Shown: positions 1-10,376 of the stretch, one piece after another
How positions within the stretch are numbered: position 1 is the stretch's first letter
Layout of the letters: each line of letters starts with the position of its first letter
Source: Moniliophthora roreri
Lineage: Eukaryota > Basidiomycota > Agaricomycetes > Agaricales > Marasmiaceae
Length of the DNA: 64,000 nucleotides
Reading direction: 5' to 3'
Assembly: GCA_001466705.2 (NCBI GenBank)
Contig: LATX02000123.1
Span: 744,001 to 808,000, forward strand
Translations under genes and position numbers: made by a program
The notes under the pieces: generated by a model
Told to the model about the DNA's origin: nothing
Databases searched by the model: none
The model's input: only the letters and a program-made list of their open reading frames with translations

Positions 1-61
1 GCAAATTGCTTCCAGCTCTGTAGCGAGGAGGATGTACATCTGAGTCTCCCAGGCTACAATT

Positions 62-460
62 TCAACAGCAGTTGGAACGTGAAGCGGCAAACCACGTCTG
101 TGAGGACCGATAAGCGGACCGGGAGCTGATGACGAGACTGCCTGTGGCAGGCATCACGAGCAGAGAATGAATCTCCAGATGGATATCTTGGCAGAGAAGC
201 TTAGTAGTACGAGGCACCGTATGGTGGAGGTTCTCAGGAGTGGGTATACCCTGAGATAAGAAAGACATCTTTGAACATTCAGGCGCCTCACTACTTGCGC
301 GGCAAGACTCTTGCATCCGTTCAATCAGTGCCGGCTGTTCCAGGAGATTATCACAACGTACGGTGATTGTGTACCCTCCCGCGCGACATGACAGATGAAT
401 GAAGCAAATCCGAGGGTCTTCCCGCATTTGGGGTGTAGAAAGACTGAAGAAATTGAACAC
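62..460 (-). other. Unrecognised open frame, possible end of a gene
   Basis: This 132-codon frame has no start I trust and no family I recognise. It contains scattered cysteines and is preceded in frame by a Cys-Pro-Asn-Cys stretch near 470, so it could be the last exon of a gene with a zinc-binding motif. The composition is not obviously random, but no second exon can be joined to it with confidence. The rest of 1-885 shows no other supported gene. Confidence 0.2.
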
Positions 461-885
461 GCCACAATTCGGGCAATGGGAGCTTAGTTCATGAACTGCA
501 TGATTAGCACTTCAAGCCCATACAATTTCGGGCACATCTACCGCTCGACACCTCTGACGAAAGGCAGCCAAAAGGGTCTAGAACTATCGCGACTCCACTT
601 GAACAGGACGTGATGGAAAGGTGACGCATGTGCAAAAAATGTCACTAGTCAGTTGTGAAACATGGCAACACGAAAACACGGTCGACATCTATTAAGGCAA
701 TTTTCGTTGGCATACAAGATACAGATGCTGAAGACGATATCCTACCCGAGTAAGTTAGAACGAGCGTTGGAACGCTAACGTTATTGAATCTGCTCGTATC
801 CTGGCCTGGCCTGGAAGGCGATAGGACGCTCCAAGGCTAAGTCCATCGTAATCACAACACTCAAAGCAAAAGCGAAATAGGAGTA

Positions 886-2171
886 TCACTGCGGGAACTG
901 TGGCGGGGGTGGAGGCGCTTGGGGGAACCCTTGGGCATTGAATCCAGGAGGTGGTGGCGGGGGGAATCCTCCGTACATCATTTGGGGCGCCATCGGTGGT
1001 TGCATCGGTGGAGGCATGGCCTGCATACCAGGAGGTGCCATCCCGGGAGGTGCACCCATCGGCATTTGCATACCAGGAGGCATGATTGTTTGTTGGGGTG
1101 TGAAACCGGGTGGTGGTGGAGGTTGGGCCAAAGCTCCGGCAAACTGGCCTTGGTAAGGACCTTGGAAGCCAGGCATGGGCGGCCGGGCACCGAAGGCCAT
1201 GGGCGCGGGAGGTGGTCGGGCGGCAACAGGTAATGCGTTATTTTTACGTGCTTGAGCAGCAAGGAGACGTTCAGCAGACGTTCCGTGACGTTCACCCTTG
1301 CCGTCTTTTTTGAATGCGTATTGAACGGTGATTGCTTTATTCATCAAAAACTGGCCATTCATAGACTCAATGGCCGCGTCGGAAGCCTCAAAGTCTGTGT
1401 AAGAGACGAAGCCGTAGCCTTTAGAAGTTCCAGTACCTGGATCACGCGCAATCTTGTATAAGATGCACACGTCAGGTAACTAAACGATGAGAAAACGCAA
1501 CCACGCACCTTTGCCGTCGTTGCCATTAGGCCAAAAGCGCTGAAAGTATCATATAACAACCTCTCATCGACATTTTCGTCCAAATTACCAACAAACAGGT
1601 TGGCTCCCACGTCGAGTTGCTTCTTATCTGAGGAGGCCTGGTGAAAAAAATGAAAAAGAAAAAGGCGCCATCATCAGTGTTGAACAATCAAGGACTTGCG
1701 CAATAGTTGTAGGAATGACATGCAGCATGCGAAAGGATATAAAAAGGTGTAGAGGAAGAGTATAATTCGGAGATTATGTCGAACCTTGTTCACCCTAATC
1801 GGTTTTCCCCACAATTTAATTTGATTCATAATCTTGCATGCATATTCCGCATCTTCTTCTGTCAGGAACTCGCAGAATCCATAGCCTTGATGTGCCATAG
1901 ATATGCGGTCCTTAGGTAAATGCACATTGACTAGAACGAAAAGGCGTAAGAAGAGGTCTAGCTCAAAATGGGGCTTAAAATGGAGATTACAACTCACCGA
2001 CTGGCCCAGCCTGCAACATCAGCTCCCAAATTAGTGCATCTGTACACCGTTCATCGAGGTTTCCCTAATATCCTTTTTATTAACCTAGCCTTTCATGAAT
2101 GCATGGGAAAAAAATATGAATACCAGATAAACGGTAGCCTCTTGATTTCTGTCATCTTGAGGTCGCGACAT
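886..2171 (-). CDS. SF3B4: Splicing factor 3b subunit 4 (SF3b49/Hsh49-like)
   Basis: RNA-binding subunit of the U2 snRNP SF3b complex, which contacts pre-mRNA near the branch site in the nucleus. Five exons close in one frame: 2171-2124, 2064-1998, 1930-1785, 1637-1509 and 1452-886, giving 318 aa. RRM1 (about residues 13-87) opens with TVYLGNLDE and contains QGYGFCEF as RNP1. RRM2 (about 100-178) opens with [10 protein letters not shown] and contains KGYGFVSY as RNP1. The linker [15 protein letters not shown] is typical of SF3B4. The last 110 residues are a Pro/Met/Gly-rich tail, as in the family but shorter than in human. The start [16 protein letters not shown] fits the family N-terminus. 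The third donor (GTTCGA) is unusual. A divergent gene begins at 2936. Confidence 0.95.
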
Positions 2172-2935
2172 GACGGCTTGGGTGAAAGATGAAAAAGGGT
2201 GTTGTGCTCTATTTTGGTTTCGGCGCTCTCTTCTTTCGACGATAAACAAGGAAAATCTAGCAGAATACAGTAGCTGTAGTAGCTGCGGTCTTTGCGGCCC
2301 CCATATTCGTCTCTCAAACCATATGCTCGCGATAAATCTTACGGAAAGCACTGCTGTGCTTTTCAAGGATCTTTCGGCGTGCATCGCAGTCCAACTGTCA
2401 GGCTGATCCTCTCTTTCCCCACCTTCGACGTGCATTTTGCGAATTCAACTACTTCTCGTTATAATTATTCCCCGATCATATCGAATTCAAAGCCGAGATT
2501 ACTCCAACTCCGAACGGGTTCAAAAGCCGTCATCGTTATTCATGTTACGGAGGTAAGTGAATGCACTGCGAGGAACAATCGCCCTTTAATCCCAATCTCG
2601 CATGTCTATCGCCCATCTTTTCCCTCCCGATACTCATCATGTACCCCTTATTTCAGACTGATTCGGATCCGATTTGTTTCGACGCCATTCTGGACTTGAT
2701 ATGTCACCGAGATGACGCTGACCGCTTTCAACCGAATGACTTGCTACAACACCCGTGTCTTCTCAGTGGTGTTTCACCATTTGATCCATTTCTGGGTTGA
2801 CTTGATGCACAGGAGAAGAATCCTATAAATCCAACAATATATCTGCTACCCCTTGCATCCTAGCCTCATCCTTTCCGCGTGCCAGAGGCGAGCCAGTTAC
2901 ATCTAGACTCTTCCCAGTACATCACAGCGCTCAGG
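2172..2935. promoter_or_regulatory. Divergent intergenic region with a TATA box
   Basis: This 764-bp stretch separates the SF3B4 start on the minus strand from the secreted-peptide start on the plus strand. It has no credible gene; the open frames are short and shifted. A TATAAAT box lies at 2824-2830, about 110 bp before the ATG at 2936, a usual spacing for strongly expressed fungal genes. Confidence 0.5.
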
Positions 2936-3286
2936 ATGTCCAAGCAGATCCTCTACCTTCTCTTTACAGTTCTCCTTCTCGGGCTCTTTGCCTCTGCAGC
3001 CCCCGTCCCTGTTGAAGGCGCTGTAGCCAAGAGAGGTTTGAAGCAGCTCAAGTTGAAGCGAGGTGATCCCAACCCGCTCCTCAAGCGTGACGATGTCAAG
3101 CCAAAGCCTTCTGGATAGTAAGTGCACTGCGTACAGTGCATCCAACGTCGACACTCACCTTGTATACAGCCCAGCTAAGCGACAGGAAGCTGCTTATCCC
3201 AAGCCCTCCAAGTTTGTGCAGGCACTTGTCCGTATAGCGTATGCTGACCTTGTTCATCCTATGCTAGGTACTACAACAAGGTGTAA
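2936..3286 (+). CDS. Secreted Kex2-processed peptide precursor
   Basis: An 80-aa precursor in three exons: 2936-3117, 3170-3211 and 3268-3286. Residues 1-21 form a signal peptide (hydrophobic core LLFTVLLLGLFASA, likely cut before APVP). Lys-Arg pairs end at residues 33, 42, 51 and 65, so a Kex2-type protease would release several short peptides. The last two carry a related core, KPKPSGY and YPKPSKY. Unspliced, the frame stops at a TAG whose last G begins the GTAAGT donor. With both introns removed the frame continues to TAA at 3284. Intron 2 has a CTGAC branch motif just before CTAG. There is no CaaX end, so it is not a standard basidiomycete mating pheromone. Its role is unknown. Confidence 0.75.
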
Positions 3287-4282
3287 ATACCGCCCATCCT
3301 TGTTGCTCTGAAAACTTGATACACCGTCTCCCTCGGTAAGCAGCTGTCACTTACATGGGGTCAAAGAAAGCTGACTTGTGCTGTGTTTGAGTCAGAACAG
3401 TCGTCTATGTCTTTTGTATATCTCCTTCACTGAGCATCGCAGGTGTACCTGTTGACCTCAAATTCTGTACATTATCCCTGTATTGTGGTGGACTTCCGTG
3501 TGTATGCAGGTCATTTTTTCCTGTTATCGATAAGAGCCTGTCGGTAGAGTGTCAACCATCGAATCGCCTAGACTACCCCCCTATGTCCGAGTCGGCAAGA
3601 GTGCCCTCTTCCAACATGCATCTGTCAAATACATAACAGCCCGCCATCACCCAGAGATAAATCTGGCGTCTTCGTCGGACAGATGGCGCAAATGATCATA
3701 CTGGGTAGATCTGCAGCGTAGGTAGTAAGGCGCAGACTTGCAATTCGCGGTAAGCGGGAAGCCGTAAATCTTTTCTGTGAAGCGATGACAGCGCGATAGA
3801 TTGGCATGAACACCGCCCGAATACTTTTTCGACCATTCCTAGCACAGGACAAGCTGTTCTCCTCCCTAAGGACCTTGCAAGTAGGGTCTAGACTGACGTG
3901 ATTGGGACACTTCGATGGGCGGTAATTCAGTGATGTGTTTGTAGGATTTATCGCGGTGATAGAAGTGCGATATATATACACCTCTAAGCGCCTAGAGGTG
4001 GCGCTGTCTCGACGTGCCTTGAGCTTATGCAGCCCAAATGACGGCTTAAGGTCGGGCGGAAACAAGATACCAAGCGAAAGACATCGTCAGCAGATTGAAG
4101 ATGGCGTGTTTGAATAGATAAGATTCGACTCGAAGTAAAGGTACCTCTTCAAGTTGCGATATGAACGGCCGAATGTACCTCGAAGAAGCAATGGTGGTCT
4201 CCAGATCACGGACGGCCCGCAAGGACTGCAAGGTCATGCAATGATACCAGTAAAAAAAATTCCGAGAAATAATACAATGAAC
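3287..4282. other. No recognisable gene
   Basis: About 1 kb between the peptide gene and the EMC4 stop. A minus-strand frame at 3625-4065 and a shorter one at 4046-4237 are open but match no family I know, and I could not join them through convincing splice sites. They may be untranslated sequence or an orphan gene. Confidence 0.4.
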
Positions 4283-4801
4283 CTAAAATAAAGCAGCTTC
4301 TGGGGGCTGGAATATTTATCAGTATGTATAGATAGAAGAAGAATAAGTCAACACACCTGTTCCCTGGTCTCAAACGCAAGCCAATCACCAGTTCCCATGG
4401 GAAGGAGACCCATCTGCGAACACTTCCACAATCCCACACCCAATGTCAGCAAATTACATCCGATGTACAACAGTTTTTGCAACGTCAGAGTACCGAATGA
4501 ATGAGGATCCTTGGTGTCCAGCGGGGCGAAAGGTGCAAAGGCTACAAGAGGTTGGTGAGAGTCGAATAAGAAGATGAAGACAGAAGCATGTACCGCTGTT
4601 CATTCCGGCAATGTTCCTGAATGGCGTAAGAAGCAGCATGAATACGATACCCATGCTGAATATCTGAACACCTCCCCCAGACATGTAGAGCATGAACCCT
4701 TGCATAGGTAATGACTTTGCAGGTCCAATAGCAAGGTCCCATGCCCTATCTTGCTTGAGTTGTTGTTGTCGAGGGGAGTTCACAATGGATTTTGAGGTCA
4801 T
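4283..4801 (-). CDS. EMC4: ER membrane protein complex subunit 4
   Basis: Subunit of the EMC insertase, which places transmembrane segments into the endoplasmic reticulum membrane. Exons 4801-4594, 4541-4357 and 4306-4283 join in frame (138 aa). The family core is clear: AWDLAIGPAKSLPMQGFMLYM, a hydrophobic segment through MGIVFMLLLTPF, a second segment LLYIGCNLLTLGVGLWKC, then MGLLPMGTGDWLAF. A tiny last exon encodes PPEAALF, matching the PPE tail of other EMC4 proteins. The start used is the first Met before the core. The frame stays open upstream to about 5116, so the true N-terminus may be longer, since human EMC4 has a longer leader. It is divergent from the gene at 5183. Confidence 0.9.
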
Positions 4802-5182
4802 TTTAGACTGATATAGTTCATGATTATTCTCTAATTTCGCTCGTGAAGGCCAGCCAGTAACATACGGATGAAGCCTTTGCAAAACCTGGCGGGGTCGGTA
4901 GACCTCTCCATCTGTATTCACGATGAGCATTTCAATTCCAATGTCAGAGATATCGCTACATGCCTTGAAGAAGATTCTAGTGAAGAATAATCCAGCCTCG
5001 AAGACATTGTTATAACGCTCGAACAGCTGTTGACGTTGTCGAACGTGGAGAGGGATGGCACTGAACTCGGAATGCGCACGTGCATCAAGCGAGCCGCGAG
5101 CGCCAAAAAAATTCATCAGAGGCTAAAGGTAGCTCGCTCGATCGAGGCAACTGTGGACACTTGTCTCCCCCCCTCTACCATC

Positions 5183-6266
5183 ATGTCCGTTACGACTCCC
5201 ATCGTCGAAGCATTCCGCTACCTCCTCCAGCCAATTGCACCATTTACCTGGTTCGGTCTCGGATTTAGCACTCTTGACGTAGTTGCCGCCTTTCGGCTCT
5301 GCATTGCTCTACGCCAGATTCGGGAGGATTTATTCAGGAAACATGTCAAGGCTCACGGACACTCTGTGGTCGAAGCTCGCTCGTTTACTAGGAGCGCACT
5401 CACGGCACTTACGGTGGTATATGGCGGGGAAGCAGTGACTTGTACGTGAATGACTTGCGGATAGTTGTTATCGCCACTGAATTATTTGCCAAAAAAAGGT
5501 CCCCTTCTGCTCACACCTCCCTCGTTTATGGTATCAGGGACTGTCCCGGTACTCTACACCATGATCCAGGGTATTGTTGATATGCTTCCAGCAGTCCCGG
5601 AAATGACAATGAACATGGAGTTGCCCCTTTCCCTTTTCGACGGGTTTTCTCGTTCATATCTGCTGTGCAACCTTATACCCCCTGTGGTAACGTTAAATAC
5701 AGTACCGGCACTAGCTACATCACCATGGGCTCTTCTCGTCACCTCTTTTGTGCGTCTCCATCTGATTTCGCCCATTGAATATGTCCGACTAACTTCTTTC
5801 CTTATCCCGTCCAGGTAACGGCAAACGGGGGATTCTTTTTGACGAACATGCTGTCCTTCATGAACCCGACCCCATTTGCATTACAAACTCCCCCGGAGTT
5901 GCAACCGTATGGCTGGACCGCCGTCGATTTGTGGTGTGCGCCATTGGTTACCGGCTTATACGCCCTCCTTACGCATGCCCAACCTTTCTGGGCTGACGCT
6001 CACAACCTGATTGCCACTCTTTTGGGTGTTGGTATTGAAGGCAAGCAGATTGAAGCCGTTGATACCGAAACGGCGAGAGCTGCGTGTGCGTTGATACTCG
6101 CTACTCTTTTCACTACCCGAACTATCAAGAATTTATCTGCCTCCTGGGCTCCACAAGTTACTGACACCCAGCAGAAGATAAAGAAAGGTAATATTTTTCG
6201 GCGTCCCCCTCTTGCTAGACGTCATGTTTATTATTCAAAACAGAACTGAATACCAAAGCACAATAG
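5183..6266 (+). CDS. Multi-pass membrane protein, family not recognised
   Basis: Four exons, 5183-5441, 5499-5749, 5815-6187 and 6244-6266, close in one frame of 301 aa with consensus donors. Several hydrophobic stretches are visible: around the TWFGLGFSTLDVVAAF segment, LLLTPPSFMVSGTVPVLY, SYLLCNLIPPVVTLNTV and a C-terminal ARAACALILATLF segment. No signal peptide, catalytic motif or transporter signature is evident. The length and topology recall an uncharacterised basidiomycete membrane protein, but I cannot name a family. It is convergent with RAD1, with only about 270 bp between the stop codons. Confidence 0.75.
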
Positions 6267-6539
6267 AAGCAATGGCATTAGAGGAGAACTACTTATCGCG
6301 ATACACGACGATATTCACGTTACAAGTCCCATCTAAACGGTTTTATACATGTTTCTTTTACTTAACTGTTGTAGATGACACAATGTTAATGCTGTAGAAC
6401 ACTGCGCTACCGAGGCAGAAGGCAGGTTGGAGAGCCATGTCAGCTCAATTGAGAACGATAAGGACGTCAATCGGGCGCAGGCAGTCGTCCTTCCCTCGGT
6501 GAGGCTCCTCAAAAAGGATCGTAATAGCAAAACGATCTA

Positions 6540-8129
6540 TCAAACTTCTTCATCCAAAGCCAAACACTAAGAGTCATCATTAATGGAACGCAGACAGCGG
6601 ATGCAGACATCTCACGTACGCGAAACTCGATGAAATTGGTCGACCCAGTGACTGCACCGTTCCTCCTCGACGGTTGGGCAGGCATCAAGAACTGGAGACT
6701 TAGTAATCCTTCTTGATCAATGCGAAGGGATGCTTTGATTGACGTCTGGAGGGCTCGCATTGCGCGCATTATGTGAGCGAGCCGATAGCTGGAAAGGTTG
6801 TGATGAGTATCATTCTAAAGCTCAGATAGCTTCACGGACCTGAAGCTAACGGGACCGGGACATTCAAAGGTTTCCAGCACATCTCGATCGTTGTAGTAAT
6901 CCATCTGGAAAGCACTATTGATGCAAACAGATAAATAGGGAAGAGATAAATACCTCTGTAGTGCCTAATGTTCCTATCGCTTGTATGCGAAAGATGGGTC
7001 TCTTCAAGTTTGCTTGTCGCTTCTGTTTCGTTGTCATACCGTCGGTATTGTTTTCCTCTGGAGGATTCCCAAAGAATGTCAGTTTGTCACAAAAAGAGTC
7101 TATTTCCGATAAGGCCTCTTTCAACCATGAAGACTATTAGCAGATGAGCTAGTTGACGAACGGAACGCACTGTCTATACGGACCTTCAAGATGATCTTCA
7201 GCTTCCTGAGTGAAGGAAGTGAGCATTGGCACTTGACCAATAAAAGGGAATGTACGTGTTTTCTGAGTCAAAAGGTAGTTCCAAATGTGGCTCGGCTTCG
7301 AATGTAGCTATTTCGCAGGTTGTAGTAGGACCGGACGCGTCTTCAGCACTAGAGGCCGACGTAAATGGTAACAGAGGTAAAAGCGAGGACACCACTCACA
7401 TCAGCAGCGTTAACGGATGTCCAGTCCCCATGTATGTCATTCGCATACTTGTCCTCCTTTCTGATCTTCCAAAAAAATGATCCAATGTGTTATTCGCTGC
7501 ACCGCCTGCAGCGTTCTGCTGCCGACTTTTTCTGCCTTCGCCATCTGCCTCATCGCCGCTGCCATCTGCTTCCTGTCCGGGCGGCTTCCACTGCAGAGCC
7601 TTTCCTCCACTTGACGATCCTGAGCCTCCAGCGGTTCCGAATATGTTCAAACATTCTATGAGTGTGTTCAAGGGTATTTCAAAGGCAGCATTGTACACTT
7701 CTTGTTCCTCCCTTGATTCTTCTTCGTCATCTTTCGGCGCCTGTGATTGCTCGTGTTCGGAATGATACTCGTACTCGTCAAATACATCAGAAAAGACATA
7801 AGCCGTTCCTGTGGTGACAATAAGTGAAGATGGCCTCCCCTATACGGGTGATCGCGCACCTAAAAGGGTTCGAGCTTCCTCCACAATGATAACAAGCCCT
7901 TTCTCCGTTACAGTGACTGTCGCGCGCTGGAAAGAGGGTTAGTCCTGAGTACCTGCTCTCCCCCTTGAAACCAGACAGACGTTTGCGAAGTTGACTCCTC
8001 GAAGCAACGAAGTGAAGTGCCGGACATCATGCACCGATGCTTTCAAAACCTGGATGGGGCGGATGAAGTGGCATCAAGGATAATTCGAACAAGGCTTACA
8101 GGCGTTGCTTGGTCGTTTGCATCGGACAT
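6540..8129 (-). CDS. RAD1: DNA damage checkpoint clamp subunit Rad1
   Basis: Subunit of the Rad9-Rad1-Hus1 (9-1-1) PCNA-like clamp loaded at damaged DNA to activate the checkpoint kinase. Ten exons close in frame (376 aa): 8129-8100, 8049-7981, 7926-7860, 7808-7400, 7348-7256, 7205-7184, 7133-6954, 6904-6840, 6788-6620 and 6566-6540. Family landmarks in order are ASVHDVRHFTSLLRGVNF, TVTVTEKGLVIIVEEA, IPLNTLIECLNIFG, GHPLTLLI, KIILKSSWLKEALSEID, SIKASLRIDQEGLLSLQFLM and the acidic end ALDEEV, each aligning with human RAD1. It is longer than the human protein (about 280 aa) because of acidic and Gly/Ser-rich inserts near residues 70-150. The first exon has only ten codons, so that start is the least certain part. 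Confidence 0.93.
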
Positions 8130-8388
8130 GATCAACGCGTTGAGCGTAGGGAAGGGGTCAGGTGACGTCTGGATTGACAGTGACGCGTCTTCGAGTCGCG
8201 ACTCTTGCCTCGCGTAGAAAAATACATGTACTCAATTTCATGATCTCAATCTAAAGTAAGCTCGGGTTCTACTACAGTAAGACATTATTATTCTACGATA
8301 TGTATAGATTGTGAATATTGTCATAACGTCTATAAAAATTCATGTAAGTAAGATTGATCGATGTGATCGTCTCTTTCACCGACCAAGA

Positions 8389-8905
8389 TTATTCAATGCT
8401 GTATCTATCAACAGTATACCATGCAGTCGGGATGCCAAAGTCCGGTTTTCCACCCAACGAACCAAAGATATCGCCAACGTAATTGGTTGGCTTAACCCCG
8501 TCCCTAAACTGACCATCCCAATCCCCAGTGATACCTTGTACCACACAAACACCAGCGAGATAGAGGTTCGCTATTCCAATGGCAAAGCCACCGGACTCGG
8601 CAAGCAGACTTTTGATTGGAGTTTGGCCAGGATACAGGCGGTCAAAGTTGGAGGCAGTCCTCATAATGATTATATGGGAAAAGTCTATGAGGCCAGCAAG
8701 GGCTCCCCATAAGAGAACTCCAAGAGTTGCATTATCCTCCTGCTGCATGGAGCAATATATGCCTGTACTGCTCATAAGATTATGGTAGTGTTCTCAAATG
8801 TTTCTGCCAAGAGGGTGCCATGCCAGTAGTTATCGGATGTTGCAGTGTCACAAAGAATGATTGAAGGAGCTGCTGCAGCTATGGACTTATGCCTAAGTCT
8901 ATGGG
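8389..8905 (-). pseudogene. Purine nucleoside permease remnant
   Basis: The last 130 or so codons of a nucleoside permease (NUP family) remain: QEDNATLGVLLWGALAGLIDF, MRTASNFDRLYPGQ, NLYLAGVCVVQGI and NYVGDIFGSLGGKPDFG. They align with the full gene at 23917-25160. Upstream pieces (ILCDTATSDNYWHGTLLAETFENTT) continue to about 8905 but in another frame after a stop near 8778, so the copy is broken. Nothing of the N-terminal half is left. Mutations are partly of the C-to-T type seen in the adjacent CpG-poor block. Confidence 0.8.
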
Positions 8906-9318
8906 CAGGGAGCCATAGGGAAGTTCTTTATGTATGAGAACCAAAACCCAGTGGCTGTCTCATATGGAGGAAAGTTACAGACTAGCAGAGTTCTGAGCTT
9001 ATCCTACAAATTAATTAGCAAGGGAAAAATGCTAGAAAGAAAAATATACATGCTTGCAGGTAGCTTGAGTAAAGTACAGAATACATAGGTACTAAGGGAG
9101 GAGTGTATGCTGTCCATTGTCATTACAGAAGCAGTAGTGATCCAGTTTTTGGATAGGCCAAAGTTGAACCTCTGAGAATTGCATGACACACATTTCTGGT
9201 CAACTGGCTATAGGTATGATTGGAACCCAATCATAGAGTGGCTACAGTTTCACAGTCACATCACCAAAATTGACAGGTTGCTGCAACAGGTTACAGGTGA
9301 TGTAATGAGGCTACTGGG

Positions 9319-9424
9319 GATTATAATGCCCTTATAACATCTTATAATCAGATATAACACTCTTGTAACACCTTATAATTGGTTATAACTGGGTTACATT
9401 CCAGTTATAATGCTGTTATAACAC
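9319..9424. repeat. Cluster of TTATAA motifs
   Basis: Seven TTATAA motifs, mostly as TTATAAC or TTATAAT, lie within about 105 bp. A looser set of TTATAAC-like and TCATAAC motifs recurs at 42670-42790. This may be the inner end of an unrecognised transposon. Confidence 0.5.
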
Positions 9425-9580
9425 TTTGTGGTTTTTAGTAATGCAGGCACACTGCATCTCCAATATGTCTGTCTAGAATTAAAAATTCAGAGTCAGGATT
9501 GAAAGTTGTTGTCATGCCCACTTGATATAGTCTCAGTCAAAATATTTGTCTTTGTACATGATCTATGCAGTGGAATTCCA

Positions 9581-9756
9581 AATTAGAAAAATGGCCTTCT
9601 GAGTGCTCAACTGGAGCAAGCTGCTGCAGCAATGCCTGACAGATGGGAACTTTCTGAATGGTATTCACTGAGATGTGGAGAATTAGAAAGAAGCCTATAA
9701 GTGCTGGACTGAAGCAAGCTGCAATAGCAATGCCCAACAGGTGGGAACTTTCTGAA
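9581..9756 (+). repeat. Two-unit diverged direct repeat
   Basis: Units at about 9581-9658 and 9681-9756 (period about 100 bp) share AATTAGAAA at the left, GCAAGCTGC in the middle and GTGGGAACTTTCTGAA or its near match at the right. Confidence 0.6.
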
Positions 9757-10044
9757 AAAACTCTTATTAATCTGGATCTCAAGGTATCAAGACCACTACA
9801 CTAGGTAGTGGGAATTGGGAGCCAGTTGGATAACTGCTGATGAACACAAAGCCAGTAAGTTGTTGCTACTAGCTTGTGCTAGTGCTTGCATCAAGCTTGC
9901 TTGGTCACTGGTGCAATAGCCAGTAATGTGCACAAGGTGTAGGATGCTATTCTTGATTGCACCCCCACTCAGTAGTTCCAAAATTCACCTTCAGTAATTA
10001 TTTCCCCTGCAGTAATCAGCATAAACATATACTTAATAAGTATG

Positions 10045-10376
10045 AATGACAATGATTGTCATTCATGTCCCACTGTATACACCTAATCAGGAATAAGCCC
10101 ACAAGCTTTTGTATGTATAACTTGCTAATTGAGGTCAAAAGTGTAGAGTGTTCTTTAATTCTGTCTCCCATGCCTTCTGATCAACATCCTGTTCAGGTTA
10201 CTTATGTAATACTACTATCAGTGCATGTAATACATTAACAAGCTTGTGCATAAGAATAAAAAGCTTCTTTTATTTCAGTCACTAAGACCAACTTTATTCA
10301 CTCACATATGACTTGATAGTGAGATTGCACTGAACTTGCTGCAATGTACTGATGTTTGGTGAGAAGCTATGGCATA
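10045..10376 (+). pseudogene. 3' end of a duplicated barrel gene and its flank
   Basis: This stretch matches 16700-17030, the last codons and downstream flank of the intact gene at 15995-16771. The translated tail (TIV-HVPLYTPNQE, then AHKLLYV) mirrors TIVHVPLHTPNQEWAHRLPYA but has a stop in place of Trp. CpGs present in the intact copy are TpG or CpA here. It is the left stump of the first duplication unit. Confidence 0.75.

Larger units (their letters stand above)
8906..10044. other. CpG-poor non-coding block
   Basis: No gene is supported. The block has almost no CpG and contains a cluster of TTATAA motifs (9319-9424) and a diverged direct repeat (9581-9756). It is probably decayed mobile or duplicated DNA between the permease pseudogene and the truncated barrel-gene copy. 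Confidence 0.5.

Noticed and set aside
919..1313. Several plus-strand Gly/Trp/His-rich frames
   Set aside because: They are antisense shadows of the Pro/Met-rich tail of SF3B4.
3116..3118. TAG as the stop of the secreted peptide
   Set aside because: Its G is the first base of a consensus GTAAGT donor, and two introns restore a longer frame ending at 3286.
3625..4065. 146-codon minus-strand frame
   Set aside because: No start context, no domain and no convincing splice partners; left as unassigned intergenic sequence.
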